Source of the DNA: PALSA-505 sp963702235
GTDB lineage: Bacteria; Actinomycetota; Actinomycetes; Streptosporangiales; Streptosporangiaceae
Length of the DNA stretch: 64,000 nucleotides
Assembly (NCBI GenBank): GCA_963702235.1
Contig: CAVPBZ010000012.1
Location: 1 to 64,000, forward strand
Direction of reading: 5' to 3'
Shown here piece by piece: positions 18,650 to 27,930 of the stretch (positions are counted from its first letter, which is position 1; the number at the start of each line of letters is the position of its first letter). The position numbers were made by a program, and so were the translations under genes. The notes below the pieces were generated by a model. It searched no databases. It was given only the letters and a program-made list of their open reading frames with translations, and was not told the DNA's origin.

Positions 18650-19233
18650 GCCCTGACCTCCGTTTCTGGCCGGGAATGCGGGGCCCGGGTGCCCCTGTCC
18701 GGATCGCCGCCGCCCGTATCGTCCGGCTCGCCGAGCGCGCGGGCCAGCCGACGGCGGGCGCGGTGCAGCCGCACCCGGAACGTCGCCGCCGAGCAGCCCA
18801 TGACCTGCGCGGCCGCGGCCACGTCGAGCTGCTCCCACTCGATCAGCCGCAGCGCCTCCTGATCGTCGGGACGCAGCGCGGCCAGGGCGGCGAGCACGGC
18901 CAGCCGGTCGGCCACCCGCTCACCGGGTTCCGGCCCGGCCAGATCCTGGCCGCGCAGCACCTCGGTGCGGATCCGCGAGTCGAGCCGGTCCCGCCGGTCC
19001 CGCCGCCGCAGCTCGTTGGCCAGGCAGTTGCGGGCCGTCGCGTAGAGCCAGGGCAGCGGCTGGCCGGCCGGCACGTGATCGAGCCGCCGCCACGCCGTCA
19101 GGAAGGTTTCCGCCGCGATGTCGCGGGCCGCCTCGGCGCCGATCCGGCGGGCGGCGTACCGTAGCACGGCCGGGTAATACTCGGCGTAGATGGCCTTGAA
19201 GCGATCGTGCTCCGGGTCGCCGCGATCGGCCAC
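18646..19233 (-). CDS. RNA polymerase sigma factor, ECF subfamily
   Basis: The protein has about 195 residues. Region 2 is visible as FKAIYAEYYPAVLRYAARRIG with DIAAETFLTAWRRLDHVP and LPWLYATARNCLANELRR. Region 4 is visible as LAALRPDDQEALRLIEWEQLDVAAAAQVMGCSAATFRVRLHRARRRL. I chose the GTG at 19233 because GGGAGG lies about seven bases upstream; the ATG at 19248 would place that ribosome site inside the gene. It is coupled to the membrane partner downstream, so it likely responds to an envelope signal. Confidence 0.88.
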   Translation of the reverse strand: MADRGDPEHDRFKAIYAEYYPAVLRYAARRIGAEAARDIAAETFLTAWRRLDHVPAGQPLPWLYATARNCLANELRRRDRRDRLDSRIRTEVLRGQDLAGPEPGERVADRLAVLAALAALRPDDQEALRLIEWEQLDVAAAAQVMGCSAATFRVRLHRARRRLARALGEPDDTGGGDPDRGTRAPHSRPETEVRA

Positions 19234-19402
19234 GGGCTCGCCTCCCATCGGTGGTTGACCCGGTATATGTCGCGGGCCGACGGCGAGTTACACCACCGTG
19301 GCTAAATTAACCGCCAGGCTGGCCTGGGGGCACACGGATCGGGGCGCAGTCTTGCGGCGGCCGCGGCCGTTGCGCGACGTCCGGCCGGGTCGCGTCCGGC
19401 GT

Positions 19403-20152
19403 TCAGGTTTTCGCAGTGGGACTGGGAATCTGCCACCTGTGCTGTGCGTCATATCGGGGCCGAAGCACCCTGCGGTAGATCAGCCGGGCCGGCGGCGGCA
19501 TCTCGGTCAGGACTGCCGCCGTATCCTGCTCGCCAGCGTCGTCGAGGATCCAGGCCAGGAACTCGGGCCGTTCCCGCGGCGAGCGCCGAGCCCGTTCCTT
19601 GTGCAGGAACGCGCGCCACTGCGCCCGGGTCAGGTGCTGCTCGATGAGGGGAAGCACCTCGCGTTCCTCGTGCGCCAGATGATCCAGCACGACCGTCAAC
19701 AGGTGCTCGGCGGCCGCCGCCAGCTCGCCTCCGCCGCGCAGCGCGGCGTCGACGCCCGCGAGGGCGGGCGGGATCTGCTGGTGCTCTGCCACCATGGCCT
19801 CGACCGCGGCGAGATCCCCGGGATCGGAGAGCTGCTGCCGCAGCACCGGCCACAGGTCGTCGTCCTCGGCCGAGTGGTGGTTGTCGAGCTGAACGCGGAA
19901 GGCGTCCCAGCCGGCCAGCACGGTGGGTGGCACCGCCGTGGAGGGGCCGAGTTGCGCTGCGGCGTCGCGCAGCCTGGACAAGTCCCGGCGCAGCGCTGCG
20001 TGCAGGGCACGCATGAAGCCGATGTCGGCTGGTGCGTCCGCCCCGGCGGAGCGGCGGCGGGCTCTCATGCGGATCGCGCCGCCGGCTATCAGCGCTGCGC
20101 CCGTAGCTGAGCCGAGGACCCGGGCACGTCTCGAGGGCTTGCCTGCCATCAT
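19403..20152 (-). CDS. Hemerythrin-like (HHE) domain protein with N-terminal membrane helix
   Basis: The 249-residue protein starts MMAGKPSRRARVLGSATG and has a short hydrophobic segment. The HHE cation-binding domain carries FMRALHAALRRDLSRLR, LDNHHSAEDDDLWP, MVAEHQQIPPALAGVD and LDHLAHEEREVLPLIEQHL, with the His/Glu ligands expected for a di-iron four-helix bundle. Such proteins bind oxygen or NO or sense redox and iron state. The ATG at 20152 follows GAGGTGAC. Confidence 0.82.
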   Translation of the reverse strand: MMAGKPSRRARVLGSATGAALIAGGAIRMRARRRSAGADAPADIGFMRALHAALRRDLSRLRDAAAQLGPSTAVPPTVLAGWDAFRVQLDNHHSAEDDDLWPVLRQQLSDPGDLAAVEAMVAEHQQIPPALAGVDAALRGGGELAAAAEHLLTVVLDHLAHEEREVLPLIEQHLTRAQWRAFLHKERARRSPRERPEFLAWILDDAGEQDTAAVLTEMPPPARLIYRRVLRPRYDAQHRWQIPSPTAKT

Positions 20153-20239
20153 CGTCACCTCTGCATACTGGTACACCGACCGCGTCAGCTGTGCTCCAGG
20201 CTTGCCGTGAAGCTCACCGACCGGACCGCGGCGACTCAA

Positions 20240-21088
20240 TCACGCCTGGCTGCTGCCGGCGAGCCGTTCCACGAACCGCCGGGCGATCGCCGCCTGCCCA
20301 GCGAGCGTGGGATGAAGCCCGTCGGCGCGCAGCAGGGCTGCATCCGGAGGACTGCCGAACGCGCCGCTGAGGTTGACCACCACATCGCCGTCGCCGGCCG
20401 TCGCGCGGATCGCGCCGTCCGCCGCGCGCAGATCGTCGTCTTCCAGCCAGATCTGCTGGCCCTGGAACGGCGGGTAGGCAGCGATTCTCGCGCTGTCGCA
20501 GGCGGCGGGGGTCATCAATATCACGCGGGCGCCTCCGGCTGCGGCCTGGCGTCGCATCTCTGCCAGGTTCCGGCCGGTCTCGGTGCCGGTGACAAGCGGC
20601 TTGGTGGCCCCTGTGCCGTAGCGCAGCACGTCGTTGGCGCCGGCGAACAGCGCGACCCAGCCGGGCCTGTGTCGCTGCAGCGTCTCGGTCATGACCCGCT
20701 GGAGCATGGTGGTCGGGTAGCCGGAGATCGCTGCGTTGACCAGCGTGATCGCGTCGGCTGGCCGCCGCTGCCTGAGGAGGTGGCCGAGGATCTCCAGCCA
20801 GGAGTCGGCCGCATCAGTGGTGCTCTCGCCGATGACCGCCAGGGTCTGGCCGGCCGAGAACGGCAGCCGGTCCACCGCCGCCGCGAACTCCGGCTCGGCC
20901 AGCAGGTCCCCCGCCGCCGCTGCCGTCTGGACGGCGAAGCGATCGCGGATCGCAGCATACGCAGGCTCGTCCAACCCGTAGAGGGCGGCCAGGTTGGCGG
21001 TGGTCATCCCCGGCAGGAACGCGAAGACCTTCTCCGGGTGGATGGAACGGGCGAGTTCTTCTCCCATGCTGGCTGCACTGCCGGTCAT
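20240..21088 (-). CDS. SGNH/GDSL hydrolase family protein
   Basis: The 282-residue protein has the SGNH blocks in order. Block I is AVIGESTTDAADSWLE, with GEST in place of GDSL and the nucleophile Ser. The block II Gly lies near NAAISGYPTTM. Block III is LFAGANDVLRYG. Block V is RADGLHPTLAGQ, with the Asp/His pair. It has no signal peptide; about 85 residues of helical sequence precede block I. These enzymes are esterases or lipases of varied specificity. GGAGGTGCGGC precedes the ATG, which overlaps the stop of a 19-codon frame. Confidence 0.8.
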   Translation of the reverse strand: MTGSAASMGEELARSIHPEKVFAFLPGMTTANLAALYGLDEPAYAAIRDRFAVQTAAAAGDLLAEPEFAAAVDRLPFSAGQTLAVIGESTTDAADSWLEILGHLLRQRRPADAITLVNAAISGYPTTMLQRVMTETLQRHRPGWVALFAGANDVLRYGTGATKPLVTGTETGRNLAEMRRQAAAGGARVILMTPAACDSARIAAYPPFQGQQIWLEDDDLRAADGAIRATAGDGDVVVNLSGAFGSPPDAALLRADGLHPTLAGQAAIARRFVERLAGSSQA

Positions 21089-21144
21089 GCCGCACCTCCA
21101 GCGGCGCTCCACTCGTCGAGGAACGCCTGGATGCTGTCAGCCAT
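21085..21144 (-). CDS. 19-residue ORF coupled to the SGNH hydrolase gene
   Basis: MADSIQAFLDEWSAAGGAA is preceded by a strong AGGAG six bases before its ATG and ends in an ATGA overlap with the hydrolase start. It may be a leader that couples translation, or the leftover N-terminus of a SnoaL-like protein (their starts often read like AFLDEW). Nothing more can be said from sequence. Confidence 0.45.
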   Translation of the reverse strand: MADSIQAFLDEWSAAGGAA

Positions 21145-21174
21145 GAAGCTCTCCTATGCTGGTGGTGCTACCTA

Positions 21175-21197
21175 AAATATATAGTAGCCCTATATTT
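21175..21197. promoter_or_regulatory. AT-rich palindrome, TetR operator candidate
   Basis: AAATATA (21175-21181) and TATATTT (21191-21197) form an inverted repeat around TAGTAGCCC. It sits in the 87-base AT-rich divergent region between the SGNH gene unit and the TetR gene, where a local regulator would be expected to bind. Confidence 0.5.
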
Positions 21198-21231
21198 AAT
21201 TTGTCAAGAAATTTATGGTAACCTCAAAGTC

Positions 21232-21914
21232 ATGGAGGGAGAGCTCGGACTGCGGGAGCGCAAGAAGCTGCGGACCCGGCAGCTGATCGCGGAGACGGCC
21301 CGGCGGATGTTCACCGAGCGCGGTTTCGACGCAGTCCCCGTCGCCGCCGTGGCGCGGGCGGCCGAGGTGTCCGAGGCCACCGTGTTCAACTACTTCCCGA
21401 CCAAGGAAGACCTCGTCTTCCACGGCATGGAGACCTTCGAGACCGGGCTGCTGGCCGCCGTGGCCGGCCCGCGGGCGAGCCGATCGTGGCGGCGTTCGCC
21501 CGGTTCGTGCTGCAACCCCGCGGCTTCCTCGCCGCACAGGACGACGATGCGGCCCGCTACCTCACCGGGATCTCCCAGATGATCGCGGCCAGCCCGGCGC
21601 TGCTGTCCCGGGAGCGGGAAATCCTCGCCCGCTACGCGGCGTCGCTGGCCGCTCTCATCGCCGAGGAGACCGCAGCCGGGCCCGACGACCTACGCCCCTG
21701 GGTGGTCGCCCACACGCTGATCGGCATCCACCAAATCCTGATCGAGTTCGTCCGCCGCCGCCTGCTGCACGGCCCCACCGACCACACCCGCCTCGCCCAT
21801 GAGGTCAGCACCCGGGGCCGGCAGGCCCTGGGTCTGCTCGAACAAGGCCTGGCTGACTACGGAGCCAGGCCAGCCGCCGAACCGGGTGAGACACCAGACC
21901 CACGCCGAGAGTGA
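21232..21914 (+). CDS. TetR family transcriptional regulator (frame broken)
   Basis: The N-terminal DNA-binding domain is complete: RERKKLRTRQLIAETARRMF, then FDAVPVAAVARAAEVSEATVFNYFPTKEDLVF. The ligand-binding part (VAAFARFVLQPRGFL to ALGLLEQGL) continues in the -1 frame after a break at about 21470-21480, within CGGGCGAGCCGATCG. One missing base would restore GEPIVAAF. The gene is divergent from the SGNH hydrolase unit and a palindrome lies between them. Confidence 0.82.
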
Positions 21915-21951
21915 CGGTTGCAGATCCCGCGAGAGCGAACAGGGCTCCCTG

Positions 21952-23241
21952 ATGGGACCTGCTGCGGCGATGTACGCTTCGCCGGTGCCCACGCTTGAGC
22001 ACGAGACTGCGCAGGTCCGGGCGCGCCGCCTGAGAGCCGCGCGCCAGCGGGCCACCGCTTTGCTGGCCGCGGTGACGGTCTTGTTCGTGGCCGTGACCGT
22101 GGCTGGCGCCCACGGGACCCTGCTCGGCTTCGTCCAGGCTGGTGCCGAGGCGTCCATGGTCGGTGGGGTGGCCGACTGGTTCGCGGTGACGGCCCTGTTC
22201 CGCCATCCGCTGGGCGTGCCGATACCGCACACCGCGCTGATCGCCGGGCGTAAGGACCAGTTCGCCGCCACCCTCGGCCGGTTCGTCCAGGAGAACTTCC
22301 TCAACGCCGACGTGCTCGCCGGGCGGATCGGCTCCGCTCGCCTCGTTCCCCGCTTGTCCGCCTGGCTGGCTGACGAGGCGCACGCCGCCCGCTTCGCCGG
22401 TCAGGCCGCGGATCTGGTGGTCACGGTGGCCGAAGCGCTGCGCGATGAGGATGTCCAGCGCGTGCTTACCAGCGAACTGGCCCGGGCGGCCGGCGCCGTC
22501 GACGTCGCGCCGCTGGCCGGGCGGGCGCTGCGGTTCGTCATCGCGGGCGGTCACCACGCCGAGCTGTTCGGCGCTGCCCTGTCCGGCGCCGATCGCTATC
22601 TCGCCGGCCACTACGAGGAGATTCGTGAGCTGTTCGAGGACGAATCGCCCCGCTGGGTACCCGACATGGTCTACCGGCGGGTATACGACCGCCTCTACCA
22701 CCGCCTGCGCCAGCGGCTGGCGGCGATGGCCGCCGATCCCGGCGACCCGGCCCGGCGTCAGTTCGAGGCGTGGATCGCCGGGCTCCCGGACCGCATCGAG
22801 ACATCCCCTGAGCTGCGTGAGCGCGGTGAGCGTCTCAAACGCGAGGTCCTGGACAGCGCCGGGCTGCGGGACTGGTCCTCATCGCTGTGGCAGCAGGCCA
22901 AGAAGGCACTGCAGACCCAGGCAGCCCAGCCGGAGTCCGAGCTGCGCCGCCAGATAGCCAGCGCGCTGGTGGCCGTCGGCGAGCGCCTCGGGTCCGACCA
23001 CCTCCTCGCCGACGGCCTCGAGCGCATGGTGGAGTCAGCCGCCCGCGCTCTCGCCGATCAGTTCCACGATGAACTCGCCGGCCTGGTCACCGGCACCATC
23101 GAACGCTGGGACGCCGCCGAGACCTCGAACCAGCTGGAGCTGCTCCTCGGCCGCGACCTGCAATACATCCGCATCAACGGCACCGTGGTCGGGGCCGGCG
23201 TGGGCCTGGCCCTGCACGCCATCGTCCTCGCCGTGGCCTGA
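21952..23241 (+). CDS. DUF445 family membrane protein (YjiN-like)
   Basis: The 429-residue protein has a membrane segment (ATALLAAVTVLFVAVTVAG). It then carries the DUF445 landmark GAEASMVGGVADWFAVTALFRHPLGVPIPHTALI and a long helical middle part with many Arg/Glu residues. A second hydrophobic segment closes the protein (INGTVVGAGVGLALHAIVLAV). DUF445 proteins are inner-membrane proteins of unclear role. The ATG at 21952 is preceded by a weak AGGG; an ATG six codons downstream is possible. Confidence 0.82.
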   Translation: MGPAAAMYASPVPTLEHETAQVRARRLRAARQRATALLAAVTVLFVAVTVAGAHGTLLGFVQAGAEASMVGGVADWFAVTALFRHPLGVPIPHTALIAGRKDQFAATLGRFVQENFLNADVLAGRIGSARLVPRLSAWLADEAHAARFAGQAADLVVTVAEALRDEDVQRVLTSELARAAGAVDVAPLAGRALRFVIAGGHHAELFGAALSGADRYLAGHYEEIRELFEDESPRWVPDMVYRRVYDRLYHRLRQRLAAMAADPGDPARRQFEAWIAGLPDRIETSPELRERGERLKREVLDSAGLRDWSSSLWQQAKKALQTQAAQPESELRRQIASALVAVGERLGSDHLLADGLERMVESAARALADQFHDELAGLVTGTIERWDAAETSNQLELLLGRDLQYIRINGTVVGAGVGLALHAIVLAVA

Positions 23242-23354
23242 TGCCCGTAGTATCCCACTACCAGCAGGGCCGCACGGACGAGCACAATGAGCGAAGAGCT
23301 AGAAGATTCTCTTCAGAATCGAGCCACAAGCTGACGCCACCGTGGAGGAACCTG

Positions 23355-24362
23355 ATGCGAACTGGCAGCGACCAGGCCGACGATCCGCCAGCAGCCGGCC
23401 AGGAGGCCGAGCCGGCTATCGGCTCCCCGTGCGCTACCACCCGGCTGGTCAGTTGGCACGGCGATCTCTTGGCCTGGCTCGACCGGCTCGGCTGGCTCCG
23501 AACTCTGAGCGACCAGCTGACCGCCGCGCTGGGGCCAGTCCGTGAACGGCATCAGGACAATCTTGTCCTTGAGCTGCTGCATGGCGGCCGGTGGGTTGGC
23601 CACCCGCTACACCCAGCACTCAGCGACCTGCCCATTGGGCTGTGGACAGGCGTCATGGTGCTGGACGCTGTGGACCGCGATCCAGCTCCCCGGCCAGGAA
23701 TCGACGCCGCGGGCATGCTCAGCGCGGCCGGTATTCTCGCCGCCGGCGCTACCGCCCTGACCGGTCTCAGCGACTGGACGGTCAGCGACGATCAGGACCG
23801 CCGTGTCGGGCTCTTGCACGGCCTCCTCAACACGGTGGCCGTTGGGCTGCAAGGTGCCTCCCTAGGGACCCGGATAGCCGGCCGCCGTAGTACGGCACGC
23901 GCTCTGGGCGCGGCCAGCCTCACGGTCACGGCTGCGGCCGGTTACCTCGGCGGTCATCTCGTCTTCACCAGAGGCGTGATGGTCAACCGGGTAGCCTGGG
24001 CCACCGGGCCGCGGCGGTGGACCCGCGCGCTGCAGGAAACCGACCTGCCTGACGACTCGCCGACCGCCGTCGAGGCTGATGGGCGGCAGGTCATGCTGTA
24101 CCGTCACCGCGGCAGCCTCTACGCCATCGACAACATCTGCAGTCATGCCGGTGGCCTGCTCAGCCGCGGCACTGTCGCGGACCTGACCGTGACCTGCCCG
24201 CTGCACGGGTCCCGCTTCGCGCTCACCGACGGCTGCGTCAGCCGCGGCCCGGCTAGCCAGCCGCAGCCCGTGCTACCTACCCGGATCCGCAACGGCTGGA
24301 TCGAGGTGCGCGGCAGCCTGCCGGCACCCCGGCGGCCGGCAAACGGAAGGACACAGCCATGA
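23355..24362 (+). CDS. DUF2231 membrane domain fused to a Rieske [2Fe-2S] domain
   Basis: The 335-residue protein starts after GGAGG (23344-23348). A DUF2231-type four-helix membrane region has HPLHPALSDLPIGLWTGVMVLDAV and GLSDWTVSDDQDRRVGLLHGLLN. It is followed by a soluble Rieske domain with CSHAGG and CPLHGSRFAL (CxH and CxxH ligands). This arrangement suggests an electron carrier anchored to the membrane. Its stop overlaps the next gene (ATGA), which encodes another Rieske protein. Confidence 0.82.
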   Translation: MRTGSDQADDPPAAGQEAEPAIGSPCATTRLVSWHGDLLAWLDRLGWLRTLSDQLTAALGPVRERHQDNLVLELLHGGRWVGHPLHPALSDLPIGLWTGVMVLDAVDRDPAPRPGIDAAGMLSAAGILAAGATALTGLSDWTVSDDQDRRVGLLHGLLNTVAVGLQGASLGTRIAGRRSTARALGAASLTVTAAAGYLGGHLVFTRGVMVNRVAWATGPRRWTRALQETDLPDDSPTAVEADGRQVMLYRHRGSLYAIDNICSHAGGLLSRGTVADLTVTCPLHGSRFALTDGCVSRGPASQPQPVLPTRIRNGWIEVRGSLPAPRRPANGRTQP

Positions 24363-24715
24363 CGTTCGTAGTCGTCGCGAACCTCGACGACCTAGAGGTC
24401 GGCGACATCATGCTCGTTAGCGACCTGCGCGAACCGATCTGCCTCATCCGTCTCGATGATGACGACGTCAGGGCGATCCACAACACCTGCACCCACCAGC
24501 AGCAGCCCCTTCACGAGGGTTCCCTCCAGGACGATGACACGCTGGTCTGCACCGCCCACGCGTCACGCTACGACCTCACCACGGGCGAGGCCGTCGGTCC
24601 GTTTGCCTGCGGCCCCATCCCTGTTTTCGCATGCAAGATCGAAGACGACGCCATTCTCGTCGACATTGACCAGCAGCTCAACGACGCACCCATGCCTCGT
24701 CATCCGGCCCCCTGA
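24359..24715 (+). CDS. Rieske [2Fe-2S] ferredoxin-like protein
   Basis: The 118-residue soluble Rieske protein has ligand motifs NTCTHQQQPL (CxH) and VCTAHASRYDL (CxxH). This is the small ferredoxin type related to NirD and biphenyl-dioxygenase ferredoxins. Coupled to the DUF2231/Rieske gene, it is probably part of the same electron-transfer pair. The redox partner is not encoded next to it. Confidence 0.85.
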   Translation: MTFVVVANLDDLEVGDIMLVSDLREPICLIRLDDDDVRAIHNTCTHQQQPLHEGSLQDDDTLVCTAHASRYDLTTGEAVGPFACGPIPVFACKIEDDAILVDIDQQLNDAPMPRHPAP

Positions 24716-24783
24716 GGCCAGCACCCGAGTCGCTGGACGCGCGGGCGGCGGCAGTGTCGGGCACTGTCCTGCGGGTGACGCCC

Positions 24784-24837
24784 GCTAGGAGGGGCCCGGC
24801 GGGGAGCGCTCGAGCACGCCCCCGCCGGGGACCTAGC
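24784..24837. terminator. Bidirectional hairpin terminator between convergent genes
   Basis: Nested inverted repeats are present: GCTAGG (24784-24789) with CCTAGC (24832-24837), and inside them CCCGGCGGGG (24795-24804) with CCCCGCCGGG (24820-24829). The element lies between the stop of the Rieske gene and the stop of the convergent secreted-protein gene. There is no T-tract, as is usual in actinomycetes. Confidence 0.65.
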
Positions 24838-24841
24838 CTTC

Positions 24842-25156
24842 CTAGCCGAAGAACGCGCTGGCTGACGCGCCCGGGCTGGAGCCGGCCGAGCCGTGCTGGC
24901 CCATGTTCGGGCAGGGGCCTGCGTGGCGGCCGGGTGCGGTGGCCTTCGGTGCCGAACTCTTCGGGGACGAGCCCTTCGGAGCCGGCGACGAGGTCGCTGA
25001 CGACAGCGAGCTCTTCGCCGATCCCGAGGTCGCGGCCGCGGAGCCACCCGAGGTGGCAGCCGCGGCGATCCCTGCTCCGGCGCCTAGCCCGGCCACGGCG
25101 ACCGTGGCGCCGACCGCCAGCCGGGGTAGCATTCCGGCCGATCGTGCACGGGACAT
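24842..25156 (-). CDS. Small secreted Ser/Ala-rich protein
   Basis: The 104-residue product has an N-terminal signal (RLAVGATVAVAGLGAGAGIAAAA). It continues into a low-complexity Ser/Ala/Lys/Pro region and a Cys-containing end (HAGPCPNMGQHG). There is no known domain. GAGGGCG precedes the ATG at 25156. The role is unknown. Confidence 0.5.
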   Translation of the reverse strand: MSRARSAGMLPRLAVGATVAVAGLGAGAGIAAAATSGGSAAATSGSAKSSLSSATSSPAPKGSSPKSSAPKATAPGRHAGPCPNMGQHGSAGSSPGASASAFFG

Positions 25157-25436
25157 AAACGCCCTCCTTCCACGCTCCGGCATGCCGCTGCTGGCTTCCG
25201 GTACCGCCACACTCACCGGCGAACCTGGCCCGCGGCTACCGCGAACCTCTCAACCCCGTATCAATCGCCGCCGCAGACTCAGAGCACGTTGAGAGGAAAC
25301 GCAGAGATACCGTTGCGCCTGGCCGGGCAGATTTAGCTCTGCACGAGGGATTCTGCGTCGCCGGGACCCGTGCCACAGGGACGAGGCGGCTGGCGGCGGC
25401 GAGGCAGCGCGCCACACGGAGGAGAATCGAGCAGCG

Positions 25437-26182
25437 ATGACGGTCACGAACTCAGCTGGCGCCACCGAGGTGCCCGGCGCGCCGGCCGGCGACACCCCGG
25501 TGCGGGTGCTCGTTGTTGACGACGAGCCCAGCCTGGCCGAGCTGCTGTCCAGCGTGCTCCGCTACGAGGGCTGGGACGTGCAGGCCGCGGCCGACGGCCT
25601 GGGCGCCGTCCGCGCCGCGCGCGACTTCAAGCCGGACGCCGTCGTGCTGGACGTGATGCTGCCCGATATCGACGGGCTCGAAGTGCTGCGCCTGGCTGCG
25701 CCAGGACCAGCCGCGGGTGTGCGTGCTGTTCCTCACCGCCCGCGACGCCGTCGAGGACAGGGTGGCCGGGATCACCGCGGGCGGCGACGACTACGTGACC
25801 AAGCCGTTCAGCATCGAGGAGGTGCTGGCCCGGCTGCGCGGCCTGCTGCGGCGGGCCGACCTGACCCGCACGCAGAGCGAGAACGAGCTTGCCGTCGGTG
25901 ACCTGACGATGGACGAGGACGCCAGGGAGGTGCGCAGGGGCGGTGACGTGATCGACCTCACCGCGACCGAGTTCGAGCTGCTCAGGTTCCTCATGCGCAA
26001 CCCGCGCCGGGTCCTGTCCAAGGCGCAGATCCTTGACCGCGTGTGGAACTACGACTTCGGCGGGCAGGCGCACGTCGTCGAGCTGTACATCAGTTACCTG
26101 CGCAAGAAGGTCGAACGCCGGCCGGGAGCCGCTGATCCACACCGTCCGCGGCGTGGGGTACGTGCTGAAGCCGAGCAACTAA
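25437..26182 (+). CDS. Two-component response regulator, OmpR/PhoB family (two frame breaks)
   Basis: The receiver domain has VRVLVVDDEPSLAELL, the phospho-acceptor Asp in AVVLDVMLPDIDG, LFLTARDAVEDR (Thr) and the YVTKPFS Lys. The winged-helix effector has DLTATEFELLRFLMRNPRRVLSKAQILDRVW and YISYLRKKV. Two indels are needed to read through. One is at about 25695 in GCGCCTGGCTGCG (LEVLR joins RQDQPR). The other is at about 26120, where REPLIHTVRGVGYVLKPSN is in a third frame ending at TAA 26180-26182. That TAA overlaps the kinase start (TAATG). Confidence 0.85.
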
Positions 26183-27810
26183 TGAGCGGAGCGGCCGGGA
26201 CCCCGGACGAGACGGCCAAGCCGTCCCGCCCGCGGGCCGCGCGCGCCCCGCACCAGGTCGGGCAAGCCGCCGGCACCAGCGGGGCAGCCGCCGGCACCAG
26301 CGGGACGGCCCGGCGCGTAGTCGCAGCCCCCTGGCGCTGGCTGGCGGGGCGCACGCTGCGCGGCCGTCTCATCGCCGGCCTGCTGGCGTTGCTCGCGCTC
26401 GGCTGCGCGGTGGTGGGCGGCGCCACCTACTTCGCCGCCAACCACTTCCTGCTCGTCCAGCTCGATGGCCAGCTTCAGGCGTCGGCCGGGCTCTACGCCA
26501 ACGCCTGCAAGAATCACGGCGGGCCGCCGCAGATGGGAGCCCCGGAGGGCGCTCCTCCGGACAAGCCGGGCTGCGGGATCTTCCCCGGGCAGGCAGCGAA
26601 TACTCTCGACGTGAGCATGTCACATGGCGTCCTCACCAGCAGGAACGTGGTCTCGGGGCCGTGTGACCTGACCCGGGCCGAAGAAGTCGCGCTGGCCAGG
26701 CTGCCGGCCAACACGGGGCCGCAAACGGTCGATCTTCCCTCGCTGGGGGGCGCGTACCGCCTCACGGCCATGTCCAGTCACGACGGCGACGACGTGCTCA
26801 TCACCGGCCTGCCGATGACCGGCATGGAAGGGACCCTGCACGACCTCGAGGCCACCGAGCTGATCGTGTTCGCCGCGGTCCTGGTGCTGGCCGGCGTCCT
26901 CGGCACCGCGCTGGTGCGGTTCTCCCTTCGCCCGCTGCGCCGGGTGGCCGCGACCGCGTCGCGGGTGACCGAGCTTCCGCTGGCCGACGGTCAGGCCACG
27001 CTGTCCGAGCGGGTACCCGACACCAACCCCAGGACCGAGGTCGGCCAGGTCGGAGCGGCGTTCAACCGGATGCTCGGGCATGTGGAGTCGGCCCTGGCCC
27101 GGCGCGCGGCCAGCGAGGCCCGGCTGCGCCGGTTCGCCGCCGACGCCAGCCACGAGCTGCGCACGCCGCTGGCCGCGATCCGCGGCTACGCCGAGCTCGC
27201 CCGGCGGCATCCAGGTCCCGTTCCCGACGACGTCTCGCATGCCCTCAGCCGGGTGGAGGCAGAGTCCGCCCGGATGAGCGTGCTCGTCGACGAGCTGCTG
27301 CTGCTGGCCAGGCTGGACGCCGGCCGCCCCCTGGCCAGCGAGCCGGTCGACCTCACCCGCCTGGCCATCGACGCGACGAGCGACGCACGGGCGGCCGGCC
27401 AGGAGCACCGATGGGTGCTCGAGCTGCCGGACGAGCCAGTCCTGGTCCGCGGCGACGAGCACGGGCTGCACCAGGTGATCGCCAACCTGCTGAGCAACGC
27501 CCGGACCCACACGCCACCGGGCACCACGGTGACCGTGCAGCTCGCCGCCACGAGCCAGCAGCAGGTGGAACTGTCGGTGACCGACGACGGGCCCGGCATT
27601 CCCGCCGCGCTGCAGCCCGACCTGTTCGACCGCTTCGTCCGCGGCAGCAGCAGCCGGGCGCGGACGTCCGGCGGAACCGGCCTCGGGCTCGCGATCGTCG
27701 ACGCCGTGGTCGCCGCCCATCAGGGCACCGTGACGATGACCAGCCGGCCGGGCCGGACCCAGTTCGTCATCACGCTGGCCCGCCTGAACGGTCAGGCCGC
27801 CAGCGCCTGA
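26182..27810 (+). CDS. Sensor histidine kinase of the two-component system
   Basis: The 542-residue kinase has a low-complexity N-terminus (repeated GTSG) and a first membrane helix (LIAGLLALLALGCAVVGGATYF). An external sensor domain of about 160 residues has Cys in ANACKN, PGCGIF and GPCDLT. A second helix (LIVFAAVLVLAGVLGTALV) leads into HAMP. DHp has the phospho-His in FAADASHELRTPLAAIRGY (about residue 324). The HATPase domain has IANLLSNARTHT (N-box), DDGPGIP (G1) and GGTGLGLAIV (G2). The external Cys residues may bind metal or form disulfides. It is co-translated with the regulator upstream. Confidence 0.92.
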   Translation: MSGAAGTPDETAKPSRPRAARAPHQVGQAAGTSGAAAGTSGTARRVVAAPWRWLAGRTLRGRLIAGLLALLALGCAVVGGATYFAANHFLLVQLDGQLQASAGLYANACKNHGGPPQMGAPEGAPPDKPGCGIFPGQAANTLDVSMSHGVLTSRNVVSGPCDLTRAEEVALARLPANTGPQTVDLPSLGGAYRLTAMSSHDGDDVLITGLPMTGMEGTLHDLEATELIVFAAVLVLAGVLGTALVRFSLRPLRRVAATASRVTELPLADGQATLSERVPDTNPRTEVGQVGAAFNRMLGHVESALARRAASEARLRRFAADASHELRTPLAAIRGYAELARRHPGPVPDDVSHALSRVEAESARMSVLVDELLLLARLDAGRPLASEPVDLTRLAIDATSDARAAGQEHRWVLELPDEPVLVRGDEHGLHQVIANLLSNARTHTPPGTTVTVQLAATSQQQVELSVTDDGPGIPAALQPDLFDRFVRGSSSRARTSGGTGLGLAIVDAVVAAHQGTVTMTSRPGRTQFVITLARLNGQAASA

Positions 27811-27814
27811 CCGG

Positions 27815-27833
27815 CCGGGCGGTACTCGCCCGG
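27815..27833 (+). terminator. Hairpin after the kinase gene
   Basis: CCGGGCG (27815-27821) pairs with CGCCCGG (27827-27833) five bases after the kinase stop codon, with a five-base loop. Confidence 0.5.
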
Positions 27834-27930
27834 GGTGCTGAGCGCGCGGTGCGGCGCGCGCAGGCCTTCATGGGTCTCTCCCTGCACAGCTGACCCAAAA
27901 GCCCCACTGCTTCCCACCACGAGCCTGCCT

